This document shows positions 21,491 through 32,560 of a stretch of DNA of 64,000 bases, one piece after another. The stretch is from NCBI GenBank assembly GCA_947359465.1, contig OX375873.1:93891478-93955477 (forward strand), given 5' to 3'. How positions within the stretch are numbered: the first letter of the stretch is position 1; the number at the start of each line of letters is the position of its first letter. The notes beneath the pieces were generated by a model, which was not told the origin of the DNA, made no database searches, and saw only the letters and a list, made by a program, of their open reading frames with translations. A program made the translations under genes and the position numbers. Source of the stretch: Metellina segmentata (taxonomy: Eukaryota > Arthropoda > Arachnida > Araneae > Tetragnathidae).

Positions 21491-23295
21491 ACAATATCAT
21501 TCTGAATCCATGTGTACTAAAATTAACAAAGCAATATTGCACATGCCATACATACAGATTATGAATGTTAGATAATATGTTTATTAAGTTAACTTTGTTC
21601 TTATAGTGGTTTTACCATGAAAATCTCGTAAGCCTTCAAACCAAACTTATCCTGAAACGATAAAAGTCTACATACTAAATTTTAGAACATTTAAAATATA
21701 CGAGTTTCAAATTCACAGATAAGGCTTTACATAAGATGATAGTATCGCTTAAAGTAAGTTTAATAAGCCTATTTGTAAGCAAACAATGTCAAACCTCACA
21801 AATAAAAACGTTTGATTTACGAGGTTTTGATGTAAAGGCGTTATAATACATGTGCTCAAATTATTTATTTAATTGATTGAACTTTACATTTTTTAGAGTT
21901 TTCTATTCGTGATCTAGATAAAAATTTTGATTTAATAAAACATGTATCCAAAATTTATGAAGACTTCAAACTGTAAAATTGATTAGATAATTATTGAAGT
22001 AGTCGCAATAAACAAATTAAAGAAGGAACAGGCAGGTGGGAGCTCTTTTAAAAATCAAACAGGCTCAATATTCTGAGTAACGCAAAGAAAACTTGTGAAA
22101 GTTTATAATTAAGCCGTTAATGTCCCATTTTCCTAAACTTTTGGGTAAACAATTTGTAGTTAGTAGTTTTTAGATAACTATATAACATCGATTTTCATAG
22201 TGATTCTAAGAATAATTTATAGACGTCTTGTAAGAAAGATAAGACGCTGTGGAAAAGCAGAATATTATCAAAGTGAAAAGACTGATCCTTGAAAACATTT
22301 TAAAGCTGTGGTAGTATGTTTGCTCTTCACTTCATCACATAGCGGTTGGAACGTTCCAATGCTAAAATGTTGTCTTTAACACTCGACATGAACGTTTTTA
22401 CTTTTTACATTACAACTAGTGATAAATATACGTAAATTTTGCACTCGGGGTGTTCGAGTATTTATGGAAAGATTCTCCAGTTACTCTCAGACATTCCTTG
22501 GATATCTTTAATATCATTTGAGCATTATCTGCTTCTTCGTTGGAATACTTGTAAAATCATCAGATTGTTAGCCTAAACAGTTCAGCACTCAGGTTTTAAA
22601 GGCCATCCAAAAACTATTGCGTAACAAACAGGTGGCATGGTACAGGAGTCTTAATTTTTTTCATGGTCTCGAAATTAAAGAAATTTGAGTTTCCTTTTAG
22701 AGTTCATGGTCCATCAGAATTACCAAGGCCGTCAAAGGCTCCAAATTGTTGAAATGTGCAGTTTATATTCCTTTAGGATAATAATACACTAAGGAAACAT
22801 CTGAATAGCATGAAATTAATTTCCTTCTTATTACAAAAATTATCACTGCAGGTGGTGGTAAGAACTTGGACCAACAGGTGTGCAAAACTATCCTAGTAAA
22901 AAATATGTACTTTCTCCATTATGCCTTGCTATTTTACGAAGAAACTTTTGGGAGTTACAGGTGTACTTTTCAGACGAATGTAAAATGCCTTGACCGGATT
23001 CATTTGTAAAATGTAACTGTAGGTGGAAATCAATAAAACTGCTTTCCTGAGCTTGCTATTACAAACCTTCCCCTAAGCAGGCACGCAAATGAAATATACC
23101 GGATTCAATAAACATAATATCTATAAATCAATGATTTAATAAAGGCATTAACCCTGTAGTTCCCCTATATCTCATTCTTATGGCTCTAATATGCAATAAA
23201 TCCGGTCAAATTCGTCCTTTTGCTGTCGAACCGGATCTCGTACACGAAACTGATGACCATCGTAATAGATATTCCAAATTTACATGCTTAAGAGT
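21491..23295. other. no recognised feature
   Basis: About 1.8 kb of AT-rich DNA without gene structure or repeats that I can recognise by eye. Confidence 0.4.
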
Positions 23296-23307
23296 CGTAA
23301 TTGAGGG

Positions 23308-23523
23308 CAGAGCTGGCGGGCTCAATGGGTTAGCCCACTAGTCGCCCACACTCGCCAGCAGCCTGCAAGTTGTAGGTGTCGCAGGTTCGATTCTGTCTGA
23401 GAGTTTCTCTCTTCTGTCTGTAAATCCATCCTATCTTCATTACTTGACATTGTCTTCCGTGTTTTTTTAGCACAGGGACCAAATATGGTACTTGGTACAA
23501 AAAAACCTTAACCAACCAATCGA
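23308..23523 (+). mobile_element. tRNA-derived SINE, type C, with perfect target duplication
   Basis: The head has a tRNA-like arrangement with a B-box-like CAGGTTCGATTC near 23391. The 216-bp insert is flanked by the same 12 bases, CGTAATTGAGGG, at 23296-23307 and 23524-23535. A perfect direct repeat of this length is typical of LINE-driven retroposition, so the borders are firm. The tail is AAAAAAACCTTAACCAACCA-like. The body differs from the other SINEs in the window. The 76-codon minus-strand frame across it is not a gene. Confidence 0.85.
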
Positions 23524-23554
23524 CGTAATTGAGGGAAATACAAGTATAGAGGAA

Positions 23555-24000
23555 TTCCAATAGCTATTTTCATAAGAGCTATTTTTATATTTTAAATAGC
23601 TGTTTTCATAAGAGCTATTTTTATATTTTTAATAGCTATTTTCGTAAGAGCTTTTTTTATATTTTTAATAGCTATTTTCATAAGAGTTATTTTTATAAAG
23701 AAACTTATACAGACTTTGGATTAGTATTTTAAGAGAAGCCTTTTTAATTGGTGTTTCAAGAGAAGAAAGGCAGAATGGAAATATTTTTTCCATTTTCCTT
23801 ATATTTTTCCATTTTATTTTATATTTTTAATAGCTATTTTCGTAAGAGCTATTTTTATATTTTTAATAGCTATTTTCATAAGAGCTATTTTTATAAAGAA
23901 ACTTATACAGACTTTGGATTAGTATTTTAAGAGAAGCCTTTTTAAATGGTGTTTCAAGAGAAGAAAGGCAGAATGGAAATATTTTTTCAATTTTCCTTAA
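23555..24000. repeat. 36-bp minisatellite plus about 198-bp duplicated segment
   Basis: Units resembling ATTTTTAATAGCTATTTTCA and TAAGAGCTATTTTTATA (about 36 bp) are repeated at 23555-23695 and again at 23820-23895. A following segment starting AAAGAAACTTATACAGAC is present at about 23697 and about 23895, offset by 198 bp, almost identical. The duplication therefore copied both minisatellite units and flank. Confidence 0.9.
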
Positions 24001-24940
24001 TGCAGTGCCCAAGCTTCCACAATTGTTTCCCGTCAATCTATTGAAGGAAAATATTTGAATATTCACTAAATCTAACTACTTAATAACATACTCAAAATAC
24101 CATAGTTATTAAACTTCGAAGCACTATTTCCAAATTATACGAATCTTAATAGTTTCTTTAAATAGTTTGTATCGAGTAAGAAACAGAAAATGTGTAGAAA
24201 TAGATATCAAGACACTGTGAAATGAGGAGTCTTGTATAACCTTAAAGAGTATGGATTTTATGTACAAAACATACATATATGCTCCTTATGTAATGAGGAA
24301 GATTTCTTACTTTTTCTTACTCCTCCTTTCTTCTTCCAAAATGTTTGTTACTCTTGGAAGTGAATAGAGAAACCACAAATCTACTTCTGAAAGAAATGTG
24401 TTTGCATATCAGATTTCCAGATGAATTATACATGTTTCATAGCTAGTTCGACAAACATTTAATCATCACTCACTATTAGAAAATACTTGATTTCCCAAGA
24501 AAATTTAGGCTTTCGTGCGAAATACATAGAAGTTAAGTTCTATCCTTTTCAATCTTTATCAAAATCATAATGTATGAACGCTATCTTTGTTCCACTATGC
24601 TACGTTGGGCAGTTTTAAGGAATTTTTTCTTTTGAACCCCAAGACTTAGATTAGTTTAGACACATTCTGGTCAAGTTGTAAATAAAAAAGGTGGTCTCAT
24701 GGCTAAATGAGAAGCAGGGTAATTTATCTAAACAGAACAATGAAATGGACTAAAATTTATTTCAAATAAATAATTATTGGAAAGACAGAATGGAAGGAAA
24801 GCAACACTGGCAACCCCTTCCAACGACGAGTTTTCTAATAGGGGTTCGTAGGACAGAAATACATGGTCATACCTCTGATTATATGGATTGCTTAAAAACA
24901 ACCCCGGCAGAGTTTGCGGATTCAAAGATGATCCTAAACA
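24001..24940. other. no recognised feature
   Basis: AT-rich spacer without gene structure that I can support. Confidence 0.4.
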
Positions 24941-25582
24941 TCTATATATATAATTCTCTTACGTGGCACGCAAAAAAGACGTTGTTTGTAATCGCGTTTT
25001 GGCAACACTGTACGATTGTTTGTTTATCGCGAAGTCTCGCGCACCGATTGAATTTATAGCGTTATCGGATGAAATTTTATTGAAAAAAAAAAAGGAAATT
25101 TTAATGAGCTGTTGCAGTTAGTTTATAATAGAAATCAAAGAAAGCGGAGAATCTTTTCAGGGCCATTTAAAAACGGTCCTTTTCAGGGCCTACAATTATA
25201 GTTCAACAAGACGCTTGCACTACAACTTTCGGCAACAAACTCAATGAAAAAGTGTGGGTCGTTTGAGTGCTGGGAAAATGTACACACAAACAACATGCTG
25301 GGTATTCAATTTCCTAAGCAACGCTTACGTTTCGAGTCAAAATTTGCACAAAGTTTTCATTTTAATTCTGATTTTAGAGATACTGTATATATTTTTTCTG
25401 TAATACAGCAAATTTAGATTTCAAAAACATTTTTTTGGTAACATATTTTGTAAACAATACCTTCTGCTAGGACACATGTCTTCATTGAGGCGAGCATAGG
25501 TTCGCGCAGCGAACCAATGAGGATTGCGAAGCAATCCTCCGGGGGTTGGCGAGCGTTAGCGAGCAGGGGGCAGGCCCCCTAG
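24941..25582 (+). mobile_element. non-autonomous Helitron, copy 2
   Basis: Starts TCTATATATATAATTCTC after a host A (24940) and ends CTAG before a host T (25583). The body and GC-rich 3' end (GCGAAGCAATCC, GGGGGCAGGCCCCCTAG) match the copy at 214-857. Differences are scattered substitutions and small indels, so the two copies are not very recent. No protein is encoded. Confidence 0.87.
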
Positions 25583-25725
25583 TTACGTAATATATTGTGT
25601 ATTAACATCATATTGGTATACTAGCAAAATACCCTACCTTACTCGGTTTGAATTGGTTTACTCTAGATTGAAGAGATAATCAAAATATATAATGACTTAC
25701 GTTTTCTGTAGAATAAAAATTTATT

Positions 25726-26308
25726 TTAACATCTTTCGCCATCTTTATATTTTCCACAACTTACTTTGGACGCAAATCCTACACATGCATATCCATTCAT
25801 GTAATACATTTCACATACATCGCACAATTGCTGTATGACAAAGCTACAAAATGACGAAAGGTGATACTAAGGTTACTACTATAAAAGACGATTTATATTA
25901 AAATTTGGAATTCCCTTTCTAAAGTTATTCTCATGTTCAACTCAATTAATTAAAATTACGATTTACGGCGAGTGCTCTCGCACTCATAGTCAACAAAACA
26001 ATATTTTTTTACTTGTGGCACTCTTGCCTCCGGTATGCGACATTGTGAAATTTTGCAATCTTCTGTCATTATTACAACGAATTTTTTAATATTGGAAAAA
26101 GTTCCAGTTTGGATTAATAAACATTATTATTCTTTCAATATCGGCATTATTCATTAAATAACGGCATTATTCTTTAAATAACGGCATTATTCTTTCAATA
26201 ATGGCATAACTACACTTAAAATTTACTAAAAATGTATACTGACTTACCTAACATTTTTAAGTCTAATACTTTGTGGTGCTGTTGCGCGTGATGAGAAGGA
26301 AAACACAT
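25726..26308 (-). CDS. possible three-exon gene for a small cysteine-rich protein
   Basis: On the minus strand three candidate exons lie in a row. Exon 1 (26308 to 26248) starts with ATG and ends at a consensus donor GTAAGT. Exon 2 begins at 26062 after ACAG; its phase fits exon 1, and it carries CKISQC. It can end at 26013 (GTAAAA) or 25967 (GTAAAT), so its end is unsure. Exon 3 begins at 25830, 25843 or 25866 and ends in TAA at 25726-25728, directly followed by AATAAA. Exon 3 is cysteine-rich with spacing C-2-C-10-C-8-C-8-C, and the last Cys is the final residue. Introns would be about 190 and 100-180 bp. Exon 1 has no signal peptide, so a further 5' exon, a different start, or a chance pattern are all possible. 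I recognise no family and assign no function. Confidence 0.3.
26122..26210. repeat. short tandem repeat, unit about 22-24 bp
   Basis: About four units of GGCATTATTCTTTAAATAAC-like sequence. It would lie inside the first intron of the candidate gene above. Confidence 0.85.
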
Positions 26309-26309
26309 A

Positions 26310-26940
26310 TATTAAAATAATAAATATTTAAAACAGGAAACAGCAAAGTAAAACAAAATAAAAGATGTCGCAAAATTTTTTTCTAAAGATATTAATTTGT
26401 GATTCAATTTTATCTCTTGATCTCCGCACAGTTGCCACAACTTACAACTAAAAGTGTACAAAATTTAGAAATGTGAAATTAATTCAGAGCGAGAACCAGA
26501 AAAAATATCACTGCTCGCGCGATCTTGTTCATTCTCGTTTCATTGAAAAATATCGTCTGTCCCAAATATTCGGAAATCGTTTTCATTGCGCAAAGAAAAA
26601 AAATAAGACTCGAAATAAATGAAGTGTCAGAGATGAAATTCCATAAAAAAAAATAATATTTTGAAGAATAATTACTTTTTCAGCAGTACTGGTAAAGCAA
26701 TCGAAGTAATCGTAATATTCAATAGACATTCCAATTTTTCCAAAACTACCAAATTGTGGTTGATTTAAGCATACTTACTCAGGTGTTTTAGCATGAAATT
26801 CAACTAAATATAACAATAAAGAATAGTTTAATTTTGCCTTCACTCAACTATTAGATAATGTATAAAATAAAATACAATGCAATCAAATATCTGGAATACA
26901 ATTCATGTGATGTCTGCTCAAACACACAAACACAAAATCG
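26310..26940. other. no recognised feature
   Basis: AT-rich sequence upstream of the candidate cysteine-rich gene. A short hydrophobic frame on the minus strand near 26330-26390 lacks an ATG and is not called. Confidence 0.35.
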
Positions 26941-26944
26941 AGCA

Positions 26945-27110
26945 TAGAACAGAAAGACGGACAGACAGACTTTCGCAACCAATGCCAATCACTAAATGAA
27001 GATAAGTACTCACTGCATGCAAATTTTCATGAAAATATCTTAAACCGCGTGGACGTGTATAGGGCACAACATACAGACAGACAGACAGACAGACGGACAT
27101 ACAGACAGAC
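26945..27110. repeat. repeat fragment between two CAGA tracts
   Basis: A segment of about 90 bp (TTTCGCAACCAATGCC to TATAGGGCACAACA) lies between a short GGACAGACAGAC tract and a longer CAGACAGACAGACAGACGG tract. Its right end, AAACCGCGTGGACGTGTATA, matches the sequence just before the large CAGA array at 2091. This suggests a dispersed element whose end seeds CAGA microsatellites. Confidence 0.7.
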
Positions 27111-27423
27111 ACCAAACGAGAAAAAGGCGGATTCGGCATCAGAAGGGTCCAAAACGGATAGAAAACTTGAAATGGGTCGAAAATATTGAATGTACAAACA
27201 AACACTCCATTCTTATTTATATAGATAACCAAGCCATCTGAAGTTTACAACTCTGAACTTTGTTAAGATCAAAGGCACTAGAGCAAAAATTGCTGGCACG
27301 AACAATTTTCTGGGGAAAATAAAAGAACCTAATATTTGGATATAAATCACATGAAGAAGAAAAAGAAAGTGTTTTCCTATCACAAATGCCGTAACCCCTT
27401 TGAACACAGTTTTTTATTATTAA

Positions 27424-28214
27424 CCCCCTTAGTGGTTGTCTTGAGGATATCACCAAACCTTGATCTCGTCATCATGAAAAACAGCAATGCCAGCGTGACG
27501 ACGAGATATCTGGTCGCTTTGTCAAAGCGAAATTCCTTGGATCTCGTTTCCTGTAAATTTCATCCAGATACACTAAATGAACAAAAGTATTTGGACAATG
27601 CTGTTATTCGAAGGAAGGTCCATCGTAGTGTAGGGTTGTTTTCCTGGTTAGAACTCCGTCCATTGCTTTATGTACCTGATACCATGAACGCTGACATGTA
27701 CCTCGACGTTCTGTATATTTTAACCTTGCCTACACCATAGCAATACTACGTCGATGATGGTTGTTTCTTTCAACTGGTTCAAGCTCCATGTCATACTGCC
27801 AAACGTGTGCTGGAGTGGTTTCCTGAAAATAAGGTGAAATTACTTTGCCCACTTCAGAGCCCCGATCTCAATCATATCGAACGACGAGTACGACATCGCC
27901 ACGCACGCCCATCTTAACATTAATCTCTTCTCAAAGCCTTGCAAGAGGCATGGCGAGCTATTCCTGCCCAACCTTACAGAGAACTTGTAGAAAGTATGCT
28001 TCGACCTGTTGCAGCTGTAATACAAGCAAAAGGAGGGCTTACCCGTTACTAAATAAATTAATAAAGCACTTTTTTCAGAAAAACATGAAGTGTCCATATA
28101 CTTTGGTCCTTATAATGTATATGCTATACGTATGTGTATAAATTTAGATACCTTCATTAGCAAAATTCGTTAGGTCTTGATGAACTAGATTTCTCGTCAA
28201 AACCACTTGGATGA
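27424..28214. mobile_element. TTAA MITE interrupted by a Tc1-like element
   Basis: The left part starts after TTAA (27420-27423) with CCCCCTTAGTGGTTGTC. The right part ends CTCGTCAAAACCACTTGGATGA before TTAA at 28215-28218. Between them lies the TA-flanked Tc1-like element 27571-28117. Without it, the MITE would be about 244 bp, close to the intact 229-bp copy. The left half is diverged, so the join is probable rather than proven. Confidence 0.55.
27571..28117 (+). mobile_element. Tc1-like deletion derivative with transposase remnant
   Basis: Inverted ends CACTAAATGAACAAAAGTAT and a diverged inverse ending ...CTTTGGTCCTTATAATG, flanked by TA at 27569-27570 and 28118-28119. Length is 547 bp. 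From about 27740 to 28050 the plus strand encodes the C-terminal part of a Tc1-type transposase: APCHTAK, SPDLNHIE and RRVRHRHARPS are readable. The position normally holding the second catalytic Asp reads Val, there are stops within the segment, and the whole N-terminal half is missing. Related to 44068-44574. Confidence 0.85.
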
Positions 28215-28711
28215 TTAATGTAATACCTAGAAATAAAAAGGACATTTTCTTTTAAAATATAAAATATTAAATATTTTAAAAATTAGAAACCAAAATTATC
28301 CTCTATCTCCTAAATTATTCCTTAGTAAATAAACTTTTTCTTAAGAAAATATATGCCTGGAGCCAATTGCAGCAAATGCTGCTGTTCTGAATGAGGGTGG
28401 CATTTTCACGGATTCTTCCTTAATGAGTAAGACAATCTGTTTGATATGTTCTGCAATTCCTTATATACGTATTCAACTAGTTTAATGCCGTTTGGTACTA
28501 GATAGTGAGCTCGTGCTGGTGCTAGCTAGTTATCACATATAAGATTGAAGTGAATATTTTACAGACAATTCACCACCCATATTGTACAATATTCTTCCGT
28601 ACAAAATATAAAATTTTACGAGAAAATGATAATTATTTAAAGGACTGGCAGATGGGTATCAAGTCCTGTCCTTTCGAATTTCATTTCAATCCTAACATAC
28701 AGTCGTAGCAT
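28215..28711. other. no recognised feature
   Basis: AT-rich spacer without recognisable structure. Confidence 0.4.
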
Positions 28712-29275
28712 TCATCTTGAGCACAGTTTTGTTGCCCGATCCATGAAATGATCAAGAAAGAAACTCCGAATAGTAACGAAGTCCGATCCAGTGAGGAGTG
28801 GGATCCTTCCCCGATTTCGACTGGAGTACGTCATAATCCGATGCCCAACAAAAAGAAGTCGATCGAAGAGAGAGGAGACAAGAAAAATGGCTGACCCAGA
28901 CCCGATTATTTTTTCATAAGTCCGATGAAGAATGACAGGTGGTGAAGAGGATTTGTTGCCCGTGTTAATGCGATTGGGTTTTTCTGCTGCTATTGTTTCG
29001 CCCGATAATAGAAGAAAAATAAGGAAAGGTGTTAATGGGAGAAAGAAAGTTAGTGGAGTTATGCCAATATTTTTGTTCGCCGGATCCATAGGAGAGCATG
29101 TCTGCTCTGTGACTTTTTGTGTTGTTCTTCGATGCACGAAACATTGTGTAGGGTTCAGGTTATTGAGTGTAGGGGAATTTGTGTTCTTTGCAGTAATACA
29201 AGTGGTGGAGCTCAATATAAGCAATACCAGATACATTTCGGGGAAACTACGTAGTCTCTTAAAGCCTGATCTCAT
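28712..29275 (-). CDS. hypothetical 187-residue open frame
   Basis: The longest open frame in the window outside transposons and simple repeats, in a block of higher GC. It starts with a basic stretch and a hydrophobic run (YLVLLILSSTTC) that could act as a signal peptide. A second hydrophobic run (FFLPLTPFLIFLLLSG) near residues 88-103 could span a membrane. A 140-codon frame on the opposite strand (28932-29354) overlaps it, so at most one is real. No family is recognised and no splice context is evident; a chance open frame in GC-richer DNA is at least as likely. Confidence 0.18.
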   Translation of the reverse strand: MRSGFKRLRSFPEMYLVLLILSSTTCITAKNTNSPTLNNLNPTQCFVHRRTTQKVTEQTCSPMDPANKNIGITPLTFFLPLTPFLIFLLLSGETIAAEKPNRINTGNKSSSPPVILHRTYEKIIGSGSAIFLVSSLFDRLLFVGHRIMTYSSRNRGRIPLLTGSDFVTIRSFFLDHFMDRATKLCSR

Positions 29276-29359
29276 ACAACAACTCTGTTTCAGAAATCCT
29301 ATAATAGTTATTACTCATTCTGATAGCAATCTACTTTCAAACTTATCAGTTTGATTTGA

Positions 29360-31890
29360 AAAATATGTATAATCAATATCTTTACAACTCAAGGACAAAG
29401 CGGATGTCACTAAAAATGGAAAGATTAGTTATGTTAAATTTTTTTAGCAGTGTATGTGCATATAGTTTTGAAAAACAAAACAGAGCAACACAAGTATAAA
29501 TTTGAACTGCATAATATATTGGACTAAAATCTAACATTGCGTAAGTGGACTGATGAGAAAAATACACCCAGAGCAGTTACAGGTATTCTAATTGTGCCCC
29601 TATCTTTTGCAAGTTGTAAGCCTAGATGTAGAACCCACGATGTCACGACACTATAACCGTATGAGACTTGAGATGAGTACGTTACTAAGCAAAATATAAG
29701 CACACATTATGGTGGACATTGAACCAAAGTACTTCTTATTACTACGTATTTTATAATTAGCATAAAAATGACAAATCAACATCGCAATTCCAGCATTTGC
29801 AAAGTTGATATTTTTGGTATGGGTCATATATTATAAACCTGACAGCTGCTAACGTGTTAAGTAATTATCTAACCCAAAGAGGCTAAACTTTTTCCCACAC
29901 CGTGTGGCATGCATTACGCATGATATCTTGACCTCTCTTGCTCAGATTCCAGTTCTGGTTACGGATGCGACCAGGAATGCAAGTCTGAATGGCACTCCTT
30001 TTACCTGAGTCAACGTAAACATAACAGGTCTTTTAGTTTTTACGGAAGAGCAACTTAAAGGAAATTAATAATTTTTGTAACCTGGCATTGTAGTCAATCC
30101 GACATTTAAAAAAAAACTACAAGAAATGCTGTCGAATCATCTGTTACCATTGAATTAATTCGTTCTTTATAGTAATAAATTTGATTGTCTTTCAGATTAA
30201 TGTAGTGTCTTTCAGTTCAGCATAAGGCTATAATTCATTATTTAAATACTGTTGAAATTCAATTGTTCCCGTGTGTTAACCAGTATTAAAAAATAGTGCC
30301 AATGTCGCTCATACAGGTCATAATAAGCGACTGTAATGGGTACCCATTGCCGGGAGGTATATTCTGTCTACCTTGTCTCCATGGGACTTAAATATGGAGT
30401 ATGGTACTTCCGGTTGTGGGTTGGGAGTGGTTGGGTTTGTGGCTACAGGGTCCTATTTGGCCTTGCTGTGCCAAACAATGTAAGAATGTCAAACAATATG
30501 GGGATAATAACCCTACCCTTTCACCGTCTGTACATCACGGGCGGGATTATTGAGTACCTTGCTTTTAACCAACACCACAAAAACTATTAAAAGCATCTAT
30601 AGGCTTAAGGAAACATATTAAATCTTATAGAAGGCCAAAACAGGTTGTAAGTCACACTCAGGTAAGATTGTAGGTTTTAGAACGTTCATATGCATATAAA
30701 CACCTCATTGGGTTAAAAGCTGCAACAAATCTGATGAAACAAATTAAAACAAAATCTTTAAAAAGGCCAAGGTCAACACTGAGCTGTAGAACCAATGAAG
30801 AACATTAGTAAGCGGCCGCTTTGGCAAGTCACATATTGGTCCAACATCAATCTTACGACACTAATTGACTGAAATACTCATGCGTACCTTCATATAGTTG
30901 CAACAAGATATAACTACGAGGAGAAGTGCTCCCTACACCTAGAGTAAGTTTTGCCTTTCACTATCGAAACAGTTATCACCCATTTCAGACAGGGGTGCCT
31001 CTCAGGAACGGTTTTATTTTTTCTTCACGAATGTTGTTGGAGGAAAGAGGTTATAGTTTACTATTAAAGATATCTTAGGCGACAAACAAAAATCTCAACC
31101 TGACAATAAATCGTGTTTCGAATTTATTATCAAGTGCGCCATCTTTGTGTCTGGTGCAGTTATCTTGGCATACAAACAGTTCGTTACTCGCCTTCCCTTT
31201 TTATTCATATCAATGAATCTTACCCTTCTGAAGGTCACGAGGTTTCCGAAATAAGTAGTGGTACTTTTACCCCCACAACACCCATAATGACTAAATAATT
31301 ACATCTATTGGTTGAAAAAGTCCCTGAAAAGATTTGATTGATTGAGGAAGGTTAAATTGAACGGTAATATAAGAAATCAAAGAAATGGCTTAAGTGATTG
31401 AAAATGCAATATTACTTGGCCGAGCAAACCGATTTCGATGGCACGAAAGACGTATTCGTTTGGCATATTTTTTTGGAAACTGGAATCGTGGATAACTAAT
31501 ACTTGTTACGTATATGGGGTGACTGAAATACTTTGGAATGAGAAAATAAATTCTTGCGATTTAAGGACAATAAACTGATCAAAGCTTTGTTATGAGTGAT
31601 GAGGCTTTTAAATTGCTTCTGCCCCTCCCCCCTCTTATGGTTATTTAACCATCTGAGCTTCAGGGGATTTACAAGTAGCGTGGAATTGCTTTTAACAAAA
31701 CACACAATGATTGCATAACCCCATTGTATTACTTAAAAGAATACATGGATTCTTACAACCCTTAGAGATACATTTCCTTTTCAACAATTCTACTGGTGCT
31801 TTCTTTAGAATGTAAACCTTTGGGAAGGTTTTATTGGTCATTTAATTAGAAAAGAAGCCTTTGGAAAAATATTACTGATCTTTTCCTCTG
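29360..31890. other. no recognised feature
   Basis: About 2.5 kb without a supportable gene. A GC-richer, poorly structured patch near 30330-30560 has a few words in common with the type C SINE tail (AAATATGGAGTATGGTAC) but lacks a clear tRNA head. Confidence 0.35.
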
Positions 31891-31904
31891 AATAGAATCA
31901 TATG

Positions 31905-32560
31905 GAAAAATTTACACTCCTCTTCTTTCGAATCGAATTATTTCGAATCGAATTCTTTCGAATCGAATTTTTTCGAATCGAATTCTTTAGAATAGATTTC
32001 TTTAGAATAGATTTCTTTAGAATAGATTTCTTTAGAATAGAATTATTTCGAATAGAATTATTTCGAATAGAATTATTTCGAATAAAATTCTTTAGAATAA
32101 AATTGCTTCGAAAATATTCTTTATAATAGAATTCATTGGAAATATTTATACTCCTCTTCTTTAGAATCGGATTATTTTGAATCGAATTCTTTAGATTCGA
32201 ATTCTTTATAATCTAATTCTTTAGAATATATTTTTTTAGAATAGATTTTTTAGAATAGAATTAGTTTGAATACAATTATTTCGAATAGAATTATTTCGAA
32301 TAAAATTCTTTTGAATACAATTATTTCGAATAGAATTATTTCGAATAAAATTCTTTAGAATAGAATTGCTTCGAAAAATTCTTTAGAATAGAATTGCTTC
32401 GAAAAATTCTTTAGAAAAGAATTCATTGGAAATATTTATACTCCTCTTCCTTAGAATCGAACTCTTTAGAATCGAAGTATTTAGAATAGAATTCATTAGA
32501 AATATTTTTACTCCTCTTCTTTAAAATAGAATTCATTGGAAAAGTTTACTTGTTCCTTTC
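31905..32560. repeat. 15-bp TTCGAATAGAATTAT minisatellite with higher-order units
   Basis: Degenerate 15-bp units of the form TTTCGAATAGAATTA or TTTAGAATAGATTTC run through the block. A longer landmark, GGAAATATTTATACTCCTCT, recurs near 31902, 32130, 32428 and, diverged, 32489 and 32537, so the array has an outer repeat level. A 74-codon plus-strand frame of FRIEF units is an artefact of the 15-bp period. Confidence 0.92.

Noticed and set aside
31902..32126. 74-codon frame of FRIEF repeats
   Set aside because: The 15-bp repeat period keeps one frame open; no flanking coding structure.
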